From NCBI GenBank assembly GCA_041751425.1, contig JBGSXL010000024.1:30061-94060 (forward strand): a stretch of DNA of 64,000 nt. The letters run 5' to 3'. The translations under genes were made by a program, and so were the position numbers. Of this stretch, positions 34,130-40,839 are shown in pieces; positions within the stretch are counted from its first letter, which is position 1; the number at the start of each line of letters is the position of its first letter. This stretch comes from JAVVEG01 sp041751425 (GTDB lineage Bacteria > Pseudomonadota > Gammaproteobacteria > Pseudomonadales > Pseudohongiellaceae). The notes under the pieces were generated by a model that worked only from the letters and a program-made list of their open reading frames with translations, was not told the origin of the DNA and did not search any database.

Positions 34130-34831
34130 TCAATTCACCCGGGCAAGCGCCCACACATCAATTTCCTGTACGCCAGCCATTCGCAAGGTATGCGCCAGTT
34201 CATTAACTGTTGCCGTTGTGGTGACTACATCATCGACTATAGCGACTTTGCAGATGCTCGCGTACGGATGTTTGCTGTTCAATGCGAACGCATTGCGGAT
34301 ATTGCCTATGCGTTCTCCTGCGTTGAGCCCTCGTTGCGCAGGCGTGGCCTGATGGCGCCGGCAATAGCGAGAGTCAACAGGAATGCTGGTGCTTTTACCG
34401 AGATATCTGGTCAATTCAAGAGACTGGTTGAAACCACGGAAGCGCAATCTGCGTGTATGCAAGGGAACAGGAACCAGCAACTCGGGTAGCGACTTGTCTT
34501 CATAATAGCGTTTGAAGCTTTGTGCCAATAACTGGGCGAACAGCCGTCCCGCCACAAACTGATGCCGATACTTAAAGGCGCCGATCAACTCCTGCACAGG
34601 CGAACAATACTCAAAAAGGGCGTGACAACTATCAAAGGCAGGCAACGCAATTGCGCATTTGTCGCAGAGTAGCGCACTGGATTGTGGCCGACCTGTGCGA
34701 GGTAGCAGAATTCCACAGTATTTGCAGCCGGGTGCCTGCCATGGCAATTCGTTCTCACAGGGTTTGCAGATGCTTAACTCTGAGAGCACTGTTGTATGGC
34801 ACACAAGGCAACTTTGAGGAAAGAAATGCAT
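34130..34831 (-). CDS. comF: ComF family phosphoribosyltransferase-like protein
   Basis: ComF proteins have an N-terminal zinc ribbon and a phosphoribosyltransferase fold; in competent bacteria they act in DNA uptake. This 233-residue protein starts at ATG 34831 (MHFFPQSCLVC), which gives the family length; the frame opens 53 codons earlier but that part lacks similarity. Cysteine pairs CLVC, CKPC, CKYCG and CDKC form the ribbon (~8-66). The phosphoribosyl-binding loop reads VAIVDDVVTTTATV (usual form DDVVTTGAT; Gly replaced by Thr). Its 3' end abuts the barrel-protein gene. Confidence 0.9.
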   Translation of the reverse strand: MHFFPQSCLVCHTTVLSELSICKPCENELPWQAPGCKYCGILLPRTGRPQSSALLCDKCAIALPAFDSCHALFEYCSPVQELIGAFKYRHQFVAGRLFAQLLAQSFKRYYEDKSLPELLVPVPLHTRRLRFRGFNQSLELTRYLGKSTSIPVDSRYCRRHQATPAQRGLNAGERIGNIRNAFALNSKHPYASICKVAIVDDVVTTTATVNELAHTLRMAGVQEIDVWALARVN

Positions 34832-34974
34832 GAATCCATGCCCTCTGGAAAACTTGCTTTCTCGATAGCTAAGAAGTATAGCCAAGGAATCATGGAGTGT
34901 TTCCTGGCAGGCGCCAATTCTATTTTTTATGGCGAGATATTTTTGACGACTCCCTTGCGGGAAGAAAGTGCCAA

Positions 34975-35003
34975 TTGACGTTAACGTCAATGGTGGGTAA
35001 CTT
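34975..35003 (+). promoter_or_regulatory. Perfect 16-bp palindrome overlapping the -35 of the acyl-CoA dehydrogenase promoter
   Basis: TTGACGTTAACGTCAA at 34975-34990 is a perfect inverted repeat. Its first six bases, TTGACG, also serve as -35, and TAACTT at 34998-35003 lies 17 bp downstream as -10. The overlap suggests repressor control. The sequence resembles operators of MerR-family LiuR-type regulators of branched-chain acid catabolism, from memory of their motif; no regulator gene is nearby. Confidence 0.6.
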
Positions 35004-35099
35004 ACACCTTTCTACTTTGCATATATTCAAAACTGAAAAAATTCCAATGCAACTGTCTGAACATGCGCCAGACAAAATCATCCAGCCCGGAGGTATTCC

Positions 35100-36890
35100 G
35101 TGTCAGGTTACAAAGCACCACTCAGAGACATGCAGTTTGTACTTAACGAAGTTCTGGAGGCTGACAAGTTATTGGCCAGCATGTCACGAACGGCAGAAGT
35201 TACGCCGGAGTTGATAGCAGCCATTCTGGAAGAGGCCGGCAAAGTGGCTGAAAACCTGCTGGCGCCCCTGAATCGCACTGGGGATGAGGAGGGTTGTCAG
35301 TTTTCAGATGGCGAAGTAAAGACTCCGAAGGGATTTTGCGAAGCTTACAAGACGTTTGCGGAAGGTGGTTGGGTCGGACTTTGTGGCGATGCCAATTACG
35401 GCGGGCAGGGCATGCCCAAGATTCTGGCCGTTTGTTTCGAAGAGATGATGATGGCAGCCAACAGCTCGTTTGCGCTGTATGCAGTGCTTAGTGCTGGTGC
35501 ATCATTGGCCCTGGCACGTCATGCCAGCGAGGAGTTGAAACTAGCTTATCTGCCGAAGTTATATGCGGGAACCTGGAGTGCCACGATGTGTTTGACTGAG
35601 TCACACGCCGGTACAGATCTGGGCATCATCAAAACCCGGGCAGAGCCACAAGCCGATGGCAGTTATCTCGTGTCGGGTACCAAGATATTCATCACCGGCG
35701 GCGAACACGATCTTACCGAGAACATCATTCACCTTGTGCTGGCAAAATTGCCCGATGCACCCGCTGGGCCGAGAGGTATTTCCCTGTTCCTGGTGCCCAA
35801 GTTTCTGTTGGATGATAACGGAGAGCCTGGTGAGCGCAACCCCGTTGCCTGTGGTTCTATTGAACACAAAATGGGCATCAAAGGTTCAGCCACCTGTGTC
35901 ATGAATTTCGATGGTGCGCGCGGTTATCTGGTTGGCGAAATAAACAAGGGTCTGGCGTGCATGTTTACCATGATGAACTATGAAAGACTGACTATTGGTT
36001 TGCAGGGATTGGGTGCTGGCGAGGCCTCTTATCAGACTGCTGCCGCGTATGCCAAAGACCGACTCCAGGGTCGGGCTGCAACCGGGCCAGTTGCGCCCGA
36101 GAAAGCCGCCGACCCTCTGCTGGTGCACCCTGACGTGCGCCGTATGCTGCTGACCATGCGCGCCAATACTGAAGCTGCCAGAGCATTGGCAAGTTATGTC
36201 GCCAGCCAATTGGATATTGCGTATTTCAACGACGACGATCAGGCTCGCAGCCGGGCGGCCAAACTGGTTGCGTTACTGACTCCTGTTGCCAAGGCGGCAT
36301 TCACAGACAGAGGTTTTGAGGCTTGTGTTCTGGGGCAGCAGGTGTTGGGCGGCCACGGTTATGTGCGCGAATGGGGCCAGGAGCAACATGTACGCGATGC
36401 GCGCATTGCCCAGATTTATGAAGGCACGAACGGCATTCAAGCACTGGATTTGATGGGTCGCAAGATAGTCAATGACAAGGATGGCATGCTGGCAGAATTG
36501 GTAATCGAGATTGAAGCCTATCTGACAAAAAATAAAGGCGCAGAGGCAAAGGAATTCACCGAACCTTTGGCGTCGGCATTGCAAACTCTTGTCAGCACCA
36601 CAGATTGGGTGAAAGCCGCAGCTCGGGAAAAACCCCAGGAAGTGGGCTCGGCTTCGACTGCATATCTGGATCTGCTGACATTGGTGCTGTACTGCTACAT
36701 GTGGGCACGCATGGCGCAGGTGGCGCAGGCGGCTCTGACAGCAGCATCAGGTGACAAGCAGTTCTATGAAGCGAAATTGCTGACTGCGCGTTTTTTCATG
36801 GCGCGACTGTTGCCGCGCCACAAATCTCTTGCGGAAGAAATTTGCGCAGGTAGCGATACCTTGATGGCAATGAGTATGGAATTGTTCTGA
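35100..36890 (+). CDS. Acyl-CoA dehydrogenase, long (~600-residue) family
   Basis: FAD-dependent alpha,beta-dehydrogenation of an acyl-CoA in beta-oxidation or a related pathway. The 596-residue length with a C-terminal extension matches the DmdC/AcdA-like subfamily (often 3-methylmercaptopropionyl-CoA or medium/long-chain substrates). Visible are CLTESHAGTDLG (~163-174), IFITGGEHD (~198-206), VLGQQVLGGHGYVRE (~408-422) and IYEGTNGIQALDL, in which Glu441 is the expected catalytic base. The start is GTG 35100 with GGAGG 6 nt upstream. The substrate cannot be told from sequence. It is regulated, if at all, through the palindrome at 34975. Confidence 0.9.
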   Translation: MSGYKAPLRDMQFVLNEVLEADKLLASMSRTAEVTPELIAAILEEAGKVAENLLAPLNRTGDEEGCQFSDGEVKTPKGFCEAYKTFAEGGWVGLCGDANYGGQGMPKILAVCFEEMMMAANSSFALYAVLSAGASLALARHASEELKLAYLPKLYAGTWSATMCLTESHAGTDLGIIKTRAEPQADGSYLVSGTKIFITGGEHDLTENIIHLVLAKLPDAPAGPRGISLFLVPKFLLDDNGEPGERNPVACGSIEHKMGIKGSATCVMNFDGARGYLVGEINKGLACMFTMMNYERLTIGLQGLGAGEASYQTAAAYAKDRLQGRAATGPVAPEKAADPLLVHPDVRRMLLTMRANTEAARALASYVASQLDIAYFNDDDQARSRAAKLVALLTPVAKAAFTDRGFEACVLGQQVLGGHGYVREWGQEQHVRDARIAQIYEGTNGIQALDLMGRKIVNDKDGMLAELVIEIEAYLTKNKGAEAKEFTEPLASALQTLVSTTDWVKAAAREKPQEVGSASTAYLDLLTLVLYCYMWARMAQVAQAALTAASGDKQFYEAKLLTARFFMARLLPRHKSLAEEICAGSDTLMAMSMELF

Positions 36891-36900
36891 TCGTGTTTTC

Positions 36901-37665
36901 TTAAATAACCCATTCGAAGTTTTCGGTAATGAGGCTCTGATAGCTGTCGATGGGTTCTTCTTTTTCGCCGACGATGATCAGATTACCAGAACCAAAGGGT
37001 ACAATCTTGCCGGCAAAGCGTTCGTCCTTTATCTGGAATTCCTGTGTAACAGCGCCATCCTTGACGAGAAAAACACTGACAGAGCCCAGCGAACCTTCCA
37101 GCACAATATGCGCACCGCGCTGTTCGGGTGTCACGCCGCAAAAATTGACGAACTTGATGCGCAGCGCTTTAATTCTCTCATCTTCCTTCAGGTGACCGCC
37201 TGCAGAGGCTACTACCTGACTGATTTGCTGCCAGGTGATTTCACCATTGCCATCGTAGCGGGGTTCTTCCCGATACAAGTGGCTCAAAAGATTGTCGTGA
37301 AACTCCATGTCCTGAGCGCTGGGGCCGGATTGCATTGTCAGGGTTAGCCCCACTGCGACAACCAGGCTGGCAGCCAGCGCGTAGTAACGTCTCATACCAG
37401 ACTTTCTGACAGGGCTTTTAATTTGGGTATTTGCTATGTCAGCAGATGCAGCGCTGGCAATTGACGCAGCACTCAGTTTCAACTGCTCTGCCATTTCTTC
37501 GGGCACCGCTACGGAATGCAGCAATTTGTCGAGTTGGTGCTCCATGGCGCGCAACTCATTTACCAGGCGTTTTCGCTGCGGACTGGATTCACTGGCGTGA
37601 ATAAAATCTGCCGCAACATCATTGGGATTGCTGTATGCGCGTTTTCTAAATTCCAGATCATCCAT
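36901..37665 (-). CDS. DUF3379 family protein, putative anti-sigma factor
   Basis: A 254-residue protein whose N-terminal ~80 residues (MDDLEFRKRAYSNPND...) are hydrophilic and helical, followed by a membrane segment at ~93-111 (YYALAASLVVAVGLTLTM) and a ~140-residue periplasmic domain with FVNFCGVTPEQRGAHIVLEG. This matches DUF3379, found downstream of a group of ECF-like sigma factors. Membrane layout and position right after the sigma gene suggest it sequesters that factor. Function is inferred. It is convergent with the acyl-CoA dehydrogenase gene (10-bp gap). Confidence 0.85.
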   Translation of the reverse strand: MDDLEFRKRAYSNPNDVAADFIHASESSPQRKRLVNELRAMEHQLDKLLHSVAVPEEMAEQLKLSAASIASAASADIANTQIKSPVRKSGMRRYYALAASLVVAVGLTLTMQSGPSAQDMEFHDNLLSHLYREEPRYDGNGEITWQQISQVVASAGGHLKEDERIKALRIKFVNFCGVTPEQRGAHIVLEGSLGSVSVFLVKDGAVTQEFQIKDERFAGKIVPFGSGNLIIVGEKEEPIDSYQSLITENFEWVI

Positions 37666-37815
37666 TGTGGCTGAGGCTCTTTGTTAAGTGGTCCAGAGTT
37701 TGTTGGCAATTCATGCCTTTTTTATTTTTTATAGCTATATTTTTTTTCATTACAGATCACAGTTTTCGAACATTTTCTGTTAAACAATTTGTGTCAGACG
37801 ATGCCTGCTAATAGT

Positions 37816-38364
37816 TCAATCTGCTTCCGAATCGTCAACCGCAAGTTCGTCGGCGCTTCCCGGAGCAAACACTTCCTTCAATTTACTGCGAGCACGAAAC
37901 AGTCGGGTCATCACGGTATTGCTGTTGAGATCGAGAATCTCAGCTATTTCTTTCCCACTGAATCCACCAATTACCTGCAACAAAAGTGGCTCTCGGTATT
38001 CAGCTTCCAGTTCCATGATGGCTGCATGCAGCAAATCCCTGTCCATATTTTGTTCAGGAGTCAGCTCTTCCGTGTCGGTAATAGGTGTATCGTCAATATC
38101 TACCAGATCTGGACGGTAGCGTTCGTACAGACGCGCATTCTCGCGTCGCAGTATGGTAAACAGCCAAGCTTTGGCGGCTTTATCATTCTGCAGACTATCC
38201 AAAGACCGCCAGGCGCGTAAAAATGTTTCCTGAACCAGATCCTGAGCGAGTGCGTGATTTTTGCAGAGCCAATAGGCGTAGCGAAAGACATCCTGGTATA
38301 GAGCGTCGACCAGCGCCTCATAGCGTTCCTTCTTGCTTCCGTCTAAGACCGGTGTATCGCTCAT
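37816..38364 (-). CDS. RNA polymerase sigma factor, ECF/sigma-70 family
   Basis: A 182-residue sigma factor from ATG 38364 (MSDTPVLDG). Region 2 is seen in ALVDALYQDVFRYAYWLCKNHALAQDLVQETFLRAWRSL (residues ~17-55, cut here), containing DLVQETFLRAWR that melts and binds the -10. Region 4 is the C-terminal helix-turn-helix GFSGKEIAEILDLNSNTVMTRLFRARSKL (~130-158). The linker is long (~40 residues, Asp/Glu-rich). It is followed 150 nt later by the DUF3379 gene. An imperfect dyad lies 45 bp upstream (38409). Target genes cannot be predicted. Confidence 0.93.
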   Translation of the reverse strand: MSDTPVLDGSKKERYEALVDALYQDVFRYAYWLCKNHALAQDLVQETFLRAWRSLDSLQNDKAAKAWLFTILRRENARLYERYRPDLVDIDDTPITDTEELTPEQNMDRDLLHAAIMELEAEYREPLLLQVIGGFSGKEIAEILDLNSNTVMTRLFRARSKLKEVFAPGSADELAVDDSEAD

Positions 38365-38408
38365 TTCTTTCCGTGTTGGGAGTTGAACAGTTGAAGGTGC
38401 CCTTAACA

Positions 38409-38429
38409 CCTGAAATATTGCCCTTCAGG
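38409..38429. promoter_or_regulatory. Imperfect dyad upstream of the sigma-factor gene
   Basis: CCTGAAATATTGCCCTTCAGG contains CCTGAA and TTCAGG arms of 6-7 bp around a 9-bp spacer. It lies 45 bp upstream of the sigma-factor start. It may be an operator or part of the autoregulated promoter; no T run marks it as a terminator. Evidence is the symmetry only. Confidence 0.3.
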
Positions 38430-38539
38430 TCAAGAGACTGCGCTGCAGTTGGGGAGTTTGCCCAATTAGCCGTAGGGCATCAAGCCTTTTCAATGCCAAT
38501 GGGCCATGCCGTGCGGCCAAATGCCTAAAGGATTTAATT

Positions 38540-38567
38540 TTGGCTATCGAGCCTTGACCGGTATACT
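38540..38567 (+). promoter_or_regulatory. Possible sigma-70 promoter of dapB
   Basis: TTGGCT (38540-38545) and TATACT (38562-38567) are 16 bp apart. The start would be near 38574, giving a ~27-nt leader. The -10 is five of six consensus, the -35 four of six. Confidence 0.4.
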
Positions 38568-38600
38568 TGCCCGCTAAACGAGTTTGATACAGGAAGCAGC

Positions 38601-39425
38601 ATGATACGTGTAGCAATTGCAGGCGTTGCCGGCCGCATGGGCAAAGCGCTGGTTGAGGCAGTCAGTCAGCCGGATGTTCTCGCGCAGGTGACAGCGGGTA
38701 CTGAGCGTCCCGATGGTCCGGCTATTGGCATGGATCTGGGTTTACTGAGCGGCATAGGTGCTTTGGGTGTCAACGCATCCGGCAGTCTGGATGAAGTTAA
38801 ACAACATTTTGATGTGCTGATCGATTTCACCACCCCGCAAGCCAGTATGCAGCATCTGGCTTTTTGCAAAGCGCATGCTAAGAGTATGGTGATAGGAACA
38901 ACTGGTTTCAGCGATGCAGAAAAATCATTGATTACCGCCGCAGGCAAAGAGATACCGATCGTGTTCTCACCGAACATGAGCATTGGCGTTAACCTGTGTC
39001 TGAAACTACTGCAGACCGCGGCGCGCGTATTGGGAGATGAGGTAGATATAGAAATAGTAGAAGCGCATCACCGCTACAAGAAAGACTCACCCTCAGGTAC
39101 GGCTCTTCGCATGGGAGAGGTGGTGGCGCAGGCGTTGGGCAGGAATCTTAAAGATGTTGCTGTTTATGGTAGAGAGGGAATGAGCACGGAGCGCGACAGA
39201 CAAACTATTGGATTCGCGACAGTGCGCGCGGGCGATATAGTAGGTGATCATACGGTTATCTTTGCGGGATTGGGCGAGCGTGTAGAGATTTCTCACAAGG
39301 CAAGTAGTCGTATGACTTTTGCCAAAGGCGCTGTGCGTGCTGCTGTTTGGTTGCAGGGTCAGAAACCGGGGTTGTATTCGATAGATGATGTATTGGGACT
39401 GGACCAATTGATGGAGCGGAAGTAG
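38601..39425 (+). CDS. dapB: 4-hydroxy-tetrahydrodipicolinate reductase
   Basis: NAD(P)H-dependent reduction in lysine and diaminopimelate biosynthesis. The 274-residue protein has the dinucleotide loop VAIAGVAGRMGKALV (~4-18), VLIDFTTPQAS (~73-83), GTTGFSDAE (~99-107) and the catalytic signature EAHHRYKKDSPSGTA (~155-169), with catalytic His and Lys. AGGA precedes the ATG. It is upstream of carA with its own promoter, as in pseudomonads (dapB-carA-carB). Confidence 0.98.
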   Translation: MIRVAIAGVAGRMGKALVEAVSQPDVLAQVTAGTERPDGPAIGMDLGLLSGIGALGVNASGSLDEVKQHFDVLIDFTTPQASMQHLAFCKAHAKSMVIGTTGFSDAEKSLITAAGKEIPIVFSPNMSIGVNLCLKLLQTAARVLGDEVDIEIVEAHHRYKKDSPSGTALRMGEVVAQALGRNLKDVAVYGREGMSTERDRQTIGFATVRAGDIVGDHTVIFAGLGERVEISHKASSRMTFAKGAVRAAVWLQGQKPGLYSIDDVLGLDQLMERK

Positions 39426-39457
39426 CAGCATTGCAGTGTGCAGTTGACCATTCGGCG

Positions 39458-39487
39458 TAGACACCGCAGACCGAGTTCCCGTACAAT
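39458..39487 (+). promoter_or_regulatory. Promoter of the carA leader
   Basis: TAGACA (39458-39463) and TACAAT (39482-39487) are 18 bp apart, both close to consensus. The start would fall near 39494, about five bases before the leader ATG at 39499, so the leader would be translated almost without an untranslated region. Pseudomonas carAB is reported, from memory, to have no untranslated leader, which fits. Confidence 0.6.
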
Positions 39488-39498
39488 ACGCCTCCAAT

Positions 39499-39612
39499 AT
39501 GTATAGTCACGAACACAGCTCGGGAATGACCAGAAGGCGGAATGAGGCATACGTTTCATTCCGCTTTTTTATACCCGTTCATAATGTCTTTTGGGGAGAT
39601 TGCCTTGAATAG
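39499..39612 (+). CDS. carA leader peptide (37 codons) with Arg-Arg-Arg run
   Basis: An ORF too short for standard calling starts ATG 39499 and encodes MYSHEHSSGMTRRRNEAYV followed by 18 more residues, ending TAG at 39610-39612. Codons 12-14 are AGA, AGG and CGG, three consecutive arginines (two rare codons), lying immediately before and in the 5' arm of the intrinsic terminator at 39537-39570. The last codons overlap the carA TTG start (39605). The layout suggests attenuation by ribosome stalling at Arg codons. Its translation is inferred, not shown. Confidence 0.6.
   Translation: MYSHEHSSGMTRRRNEAYVSFRFFIPVHNVFWGDCLE
39537..39570 (+). terminator. Intrinsic terminator in the carA leader, probable attenuator
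   Basis: GCGGAATGA pairs with TCATTCCGC around a 10-nt loop (GGCATACGTT), followed by six T. The stem is 9 perfect pairs. It stands between dapB and carA, 35 bp before the carA start. Position inside a leader ORF with Arg codons at the 5' arm argues for an attenuator rather than a plain dapB terminator. Confidence 0.85.
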
Positions 39613-40747
39613 TCCAGCGGTTCTGGCATTGGAAGATGGTAGTATTTTTCGTGGCCAAGGCATCGGTGCACCAGGTTCGTCCAGCGGTGAAGTCGTCTTC
39701 AATACGGCAATGACAGGCTATCAGGAGATTCTGACCGACCCCTCGTATGCACGTCAGATTGTTACACTCACTTACCCCCACATTGGCAACACCGGTATCA
39801 CTGCGGAAGATAACGAATCAGACCAGGTTTGGGCATCTGGTCTGGTAATTCGCAATTTGCCTTTGATGGCCAGCAGCTGGCGCAGTGAGCAAACGCTGAA
39901 TGATTTCCTCGTGCAGAGCAAAGTAGTTGCGATTGCTGAGATTGACACGCGTCGCTTAACCCGCTTGCTGCGCGACAAAGGGCCAATGAATGGCTGCATC
40001 TTTTCCGGAGAGGAGTTGCAAGCCAAAGGTGAGCAGCATGCTATCGAGCTTGCCAGGCAGTTTCCGGGTCTCAAGGGAATGGATCTGGCTAAGGTCGTGT
40101 CAGTGAAGCAATCCTATCAATGGCGTGAAGGTGTCTGGCAATGGGGTGTTGGTCATAGCGCCACAGAACACAAAAGCCCTTTTCATGTGGTTGCCTTCGA
40201 CTATGGAATAAAAACCAATATTCTGCGAATGCTGGCAGAACGCAACTGCAACATTACAGTAGTTCCTGCCCAGACCAGCGCTGCCGATGTGCTGGCTATG
40301 AAACCAGATGGGGTGTTTCTTTCCAACGGGCCGGGTGACCCTGAGCCTTGCGATTACGCCATCAACGCCATCCGTACTATTTTGCAAACTGATATTCCGG
40401 TGTTTGGTATCTGTCTGGGACACCAATTGCTTGCTCTGGCATGCGGCGCCAAAACCATCAAGATGCGTCTGGGGCATCATGGCGCGAATCATCCCGTTCA
40501 GAATCTAAAGGATGGCACCGTTTTAATTACCAGTCAGAACCATGGTTTTGCGGTAGATGAGAGCAGTTTGCCGGCCAATTTGAAAGCTACTTACAAGTCG
40601 TTGTTTGATGGATCTCTGCAGGGAATTGAGCGCACTGACAAGCCGGCATTCAGTTTCCAGGGGCACCCGGAAGCCAGTCCGGGCCCACACGATATTGCTC
40701 CCTTGTTCGATCATTTCAGGGATCTGATGCAGCAACGCGCCAAATAG
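39605..40747 (+). CDS. carA: Carbamoyl-phosphate synthase small subunit
   Basis: Glutamine amidohydrolase subunit that gives ammonia to CarB for carbamoyl phosphate, shared by arginine and pyrimidine synthesis. I start at TTG 39605 (MNSPAVLALEDGSIFRGQGIG) because GGGGAG lies 6 nt upstream; an ATG at 39584 has no site. The ~380-residue protein has GICLGHQLLALA with the nucleophile Cys, SQNHGFAV, and the HxE pair in FQGHPEASPGPHD. The start overlaps the leader ORF, so the two are translationally linked. Confidence 0.96.
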   Translation: MNSPAVLALEDGSIFRGQGIGAPGSSSGEVVFNTAMTGYQEILTDPSYARQIVTLTYPHIGNTGITAEDNESDQVWASGLVIRNLPLMASSWRSEQTLNDFLVQSKVVAIAEIDTRRLTRLLRDKGPMNGCIFSGEELQAKGEQHAIELARQFPGLKGMDLAKVVSVKQSYQWREGVWQWGVGHSATEHKSPFHVVAFDYGIKTNILRMLAERNCNITVVPAQTSAADVLAMKPDGVFLSNGPGDPEPCDYAINAIRTILQTDIPVFGICLGHQLLALACGAKTIKMRLGHHGANHPVQNLKDGTVLITSQNHGFAVDESSLPANLKATYKSLFDGSLQGIERTDKPAFSFQGHPEASPGPHDIAPLFDHFRDLMQQRAK

Positions 40748-40839
40748 AAATTTGCAGTCATGCCGCTGTGCAGCAGCGCAACTGTTGAACGTCAATCAGG
40801 AGCTCTGTGAGTTCCATACACCAAGACTACGGTTGGAAT

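Noticed and set aside
39542..39604. Longer CarA N-terminus starting at 39542 or at ATG 39584
   Set aside because: That stretch contains the terminator hairpin, lacks a ribosome site and has no counterpart in CarA; TTG 39605 has GGGGAG at ideal spacing.
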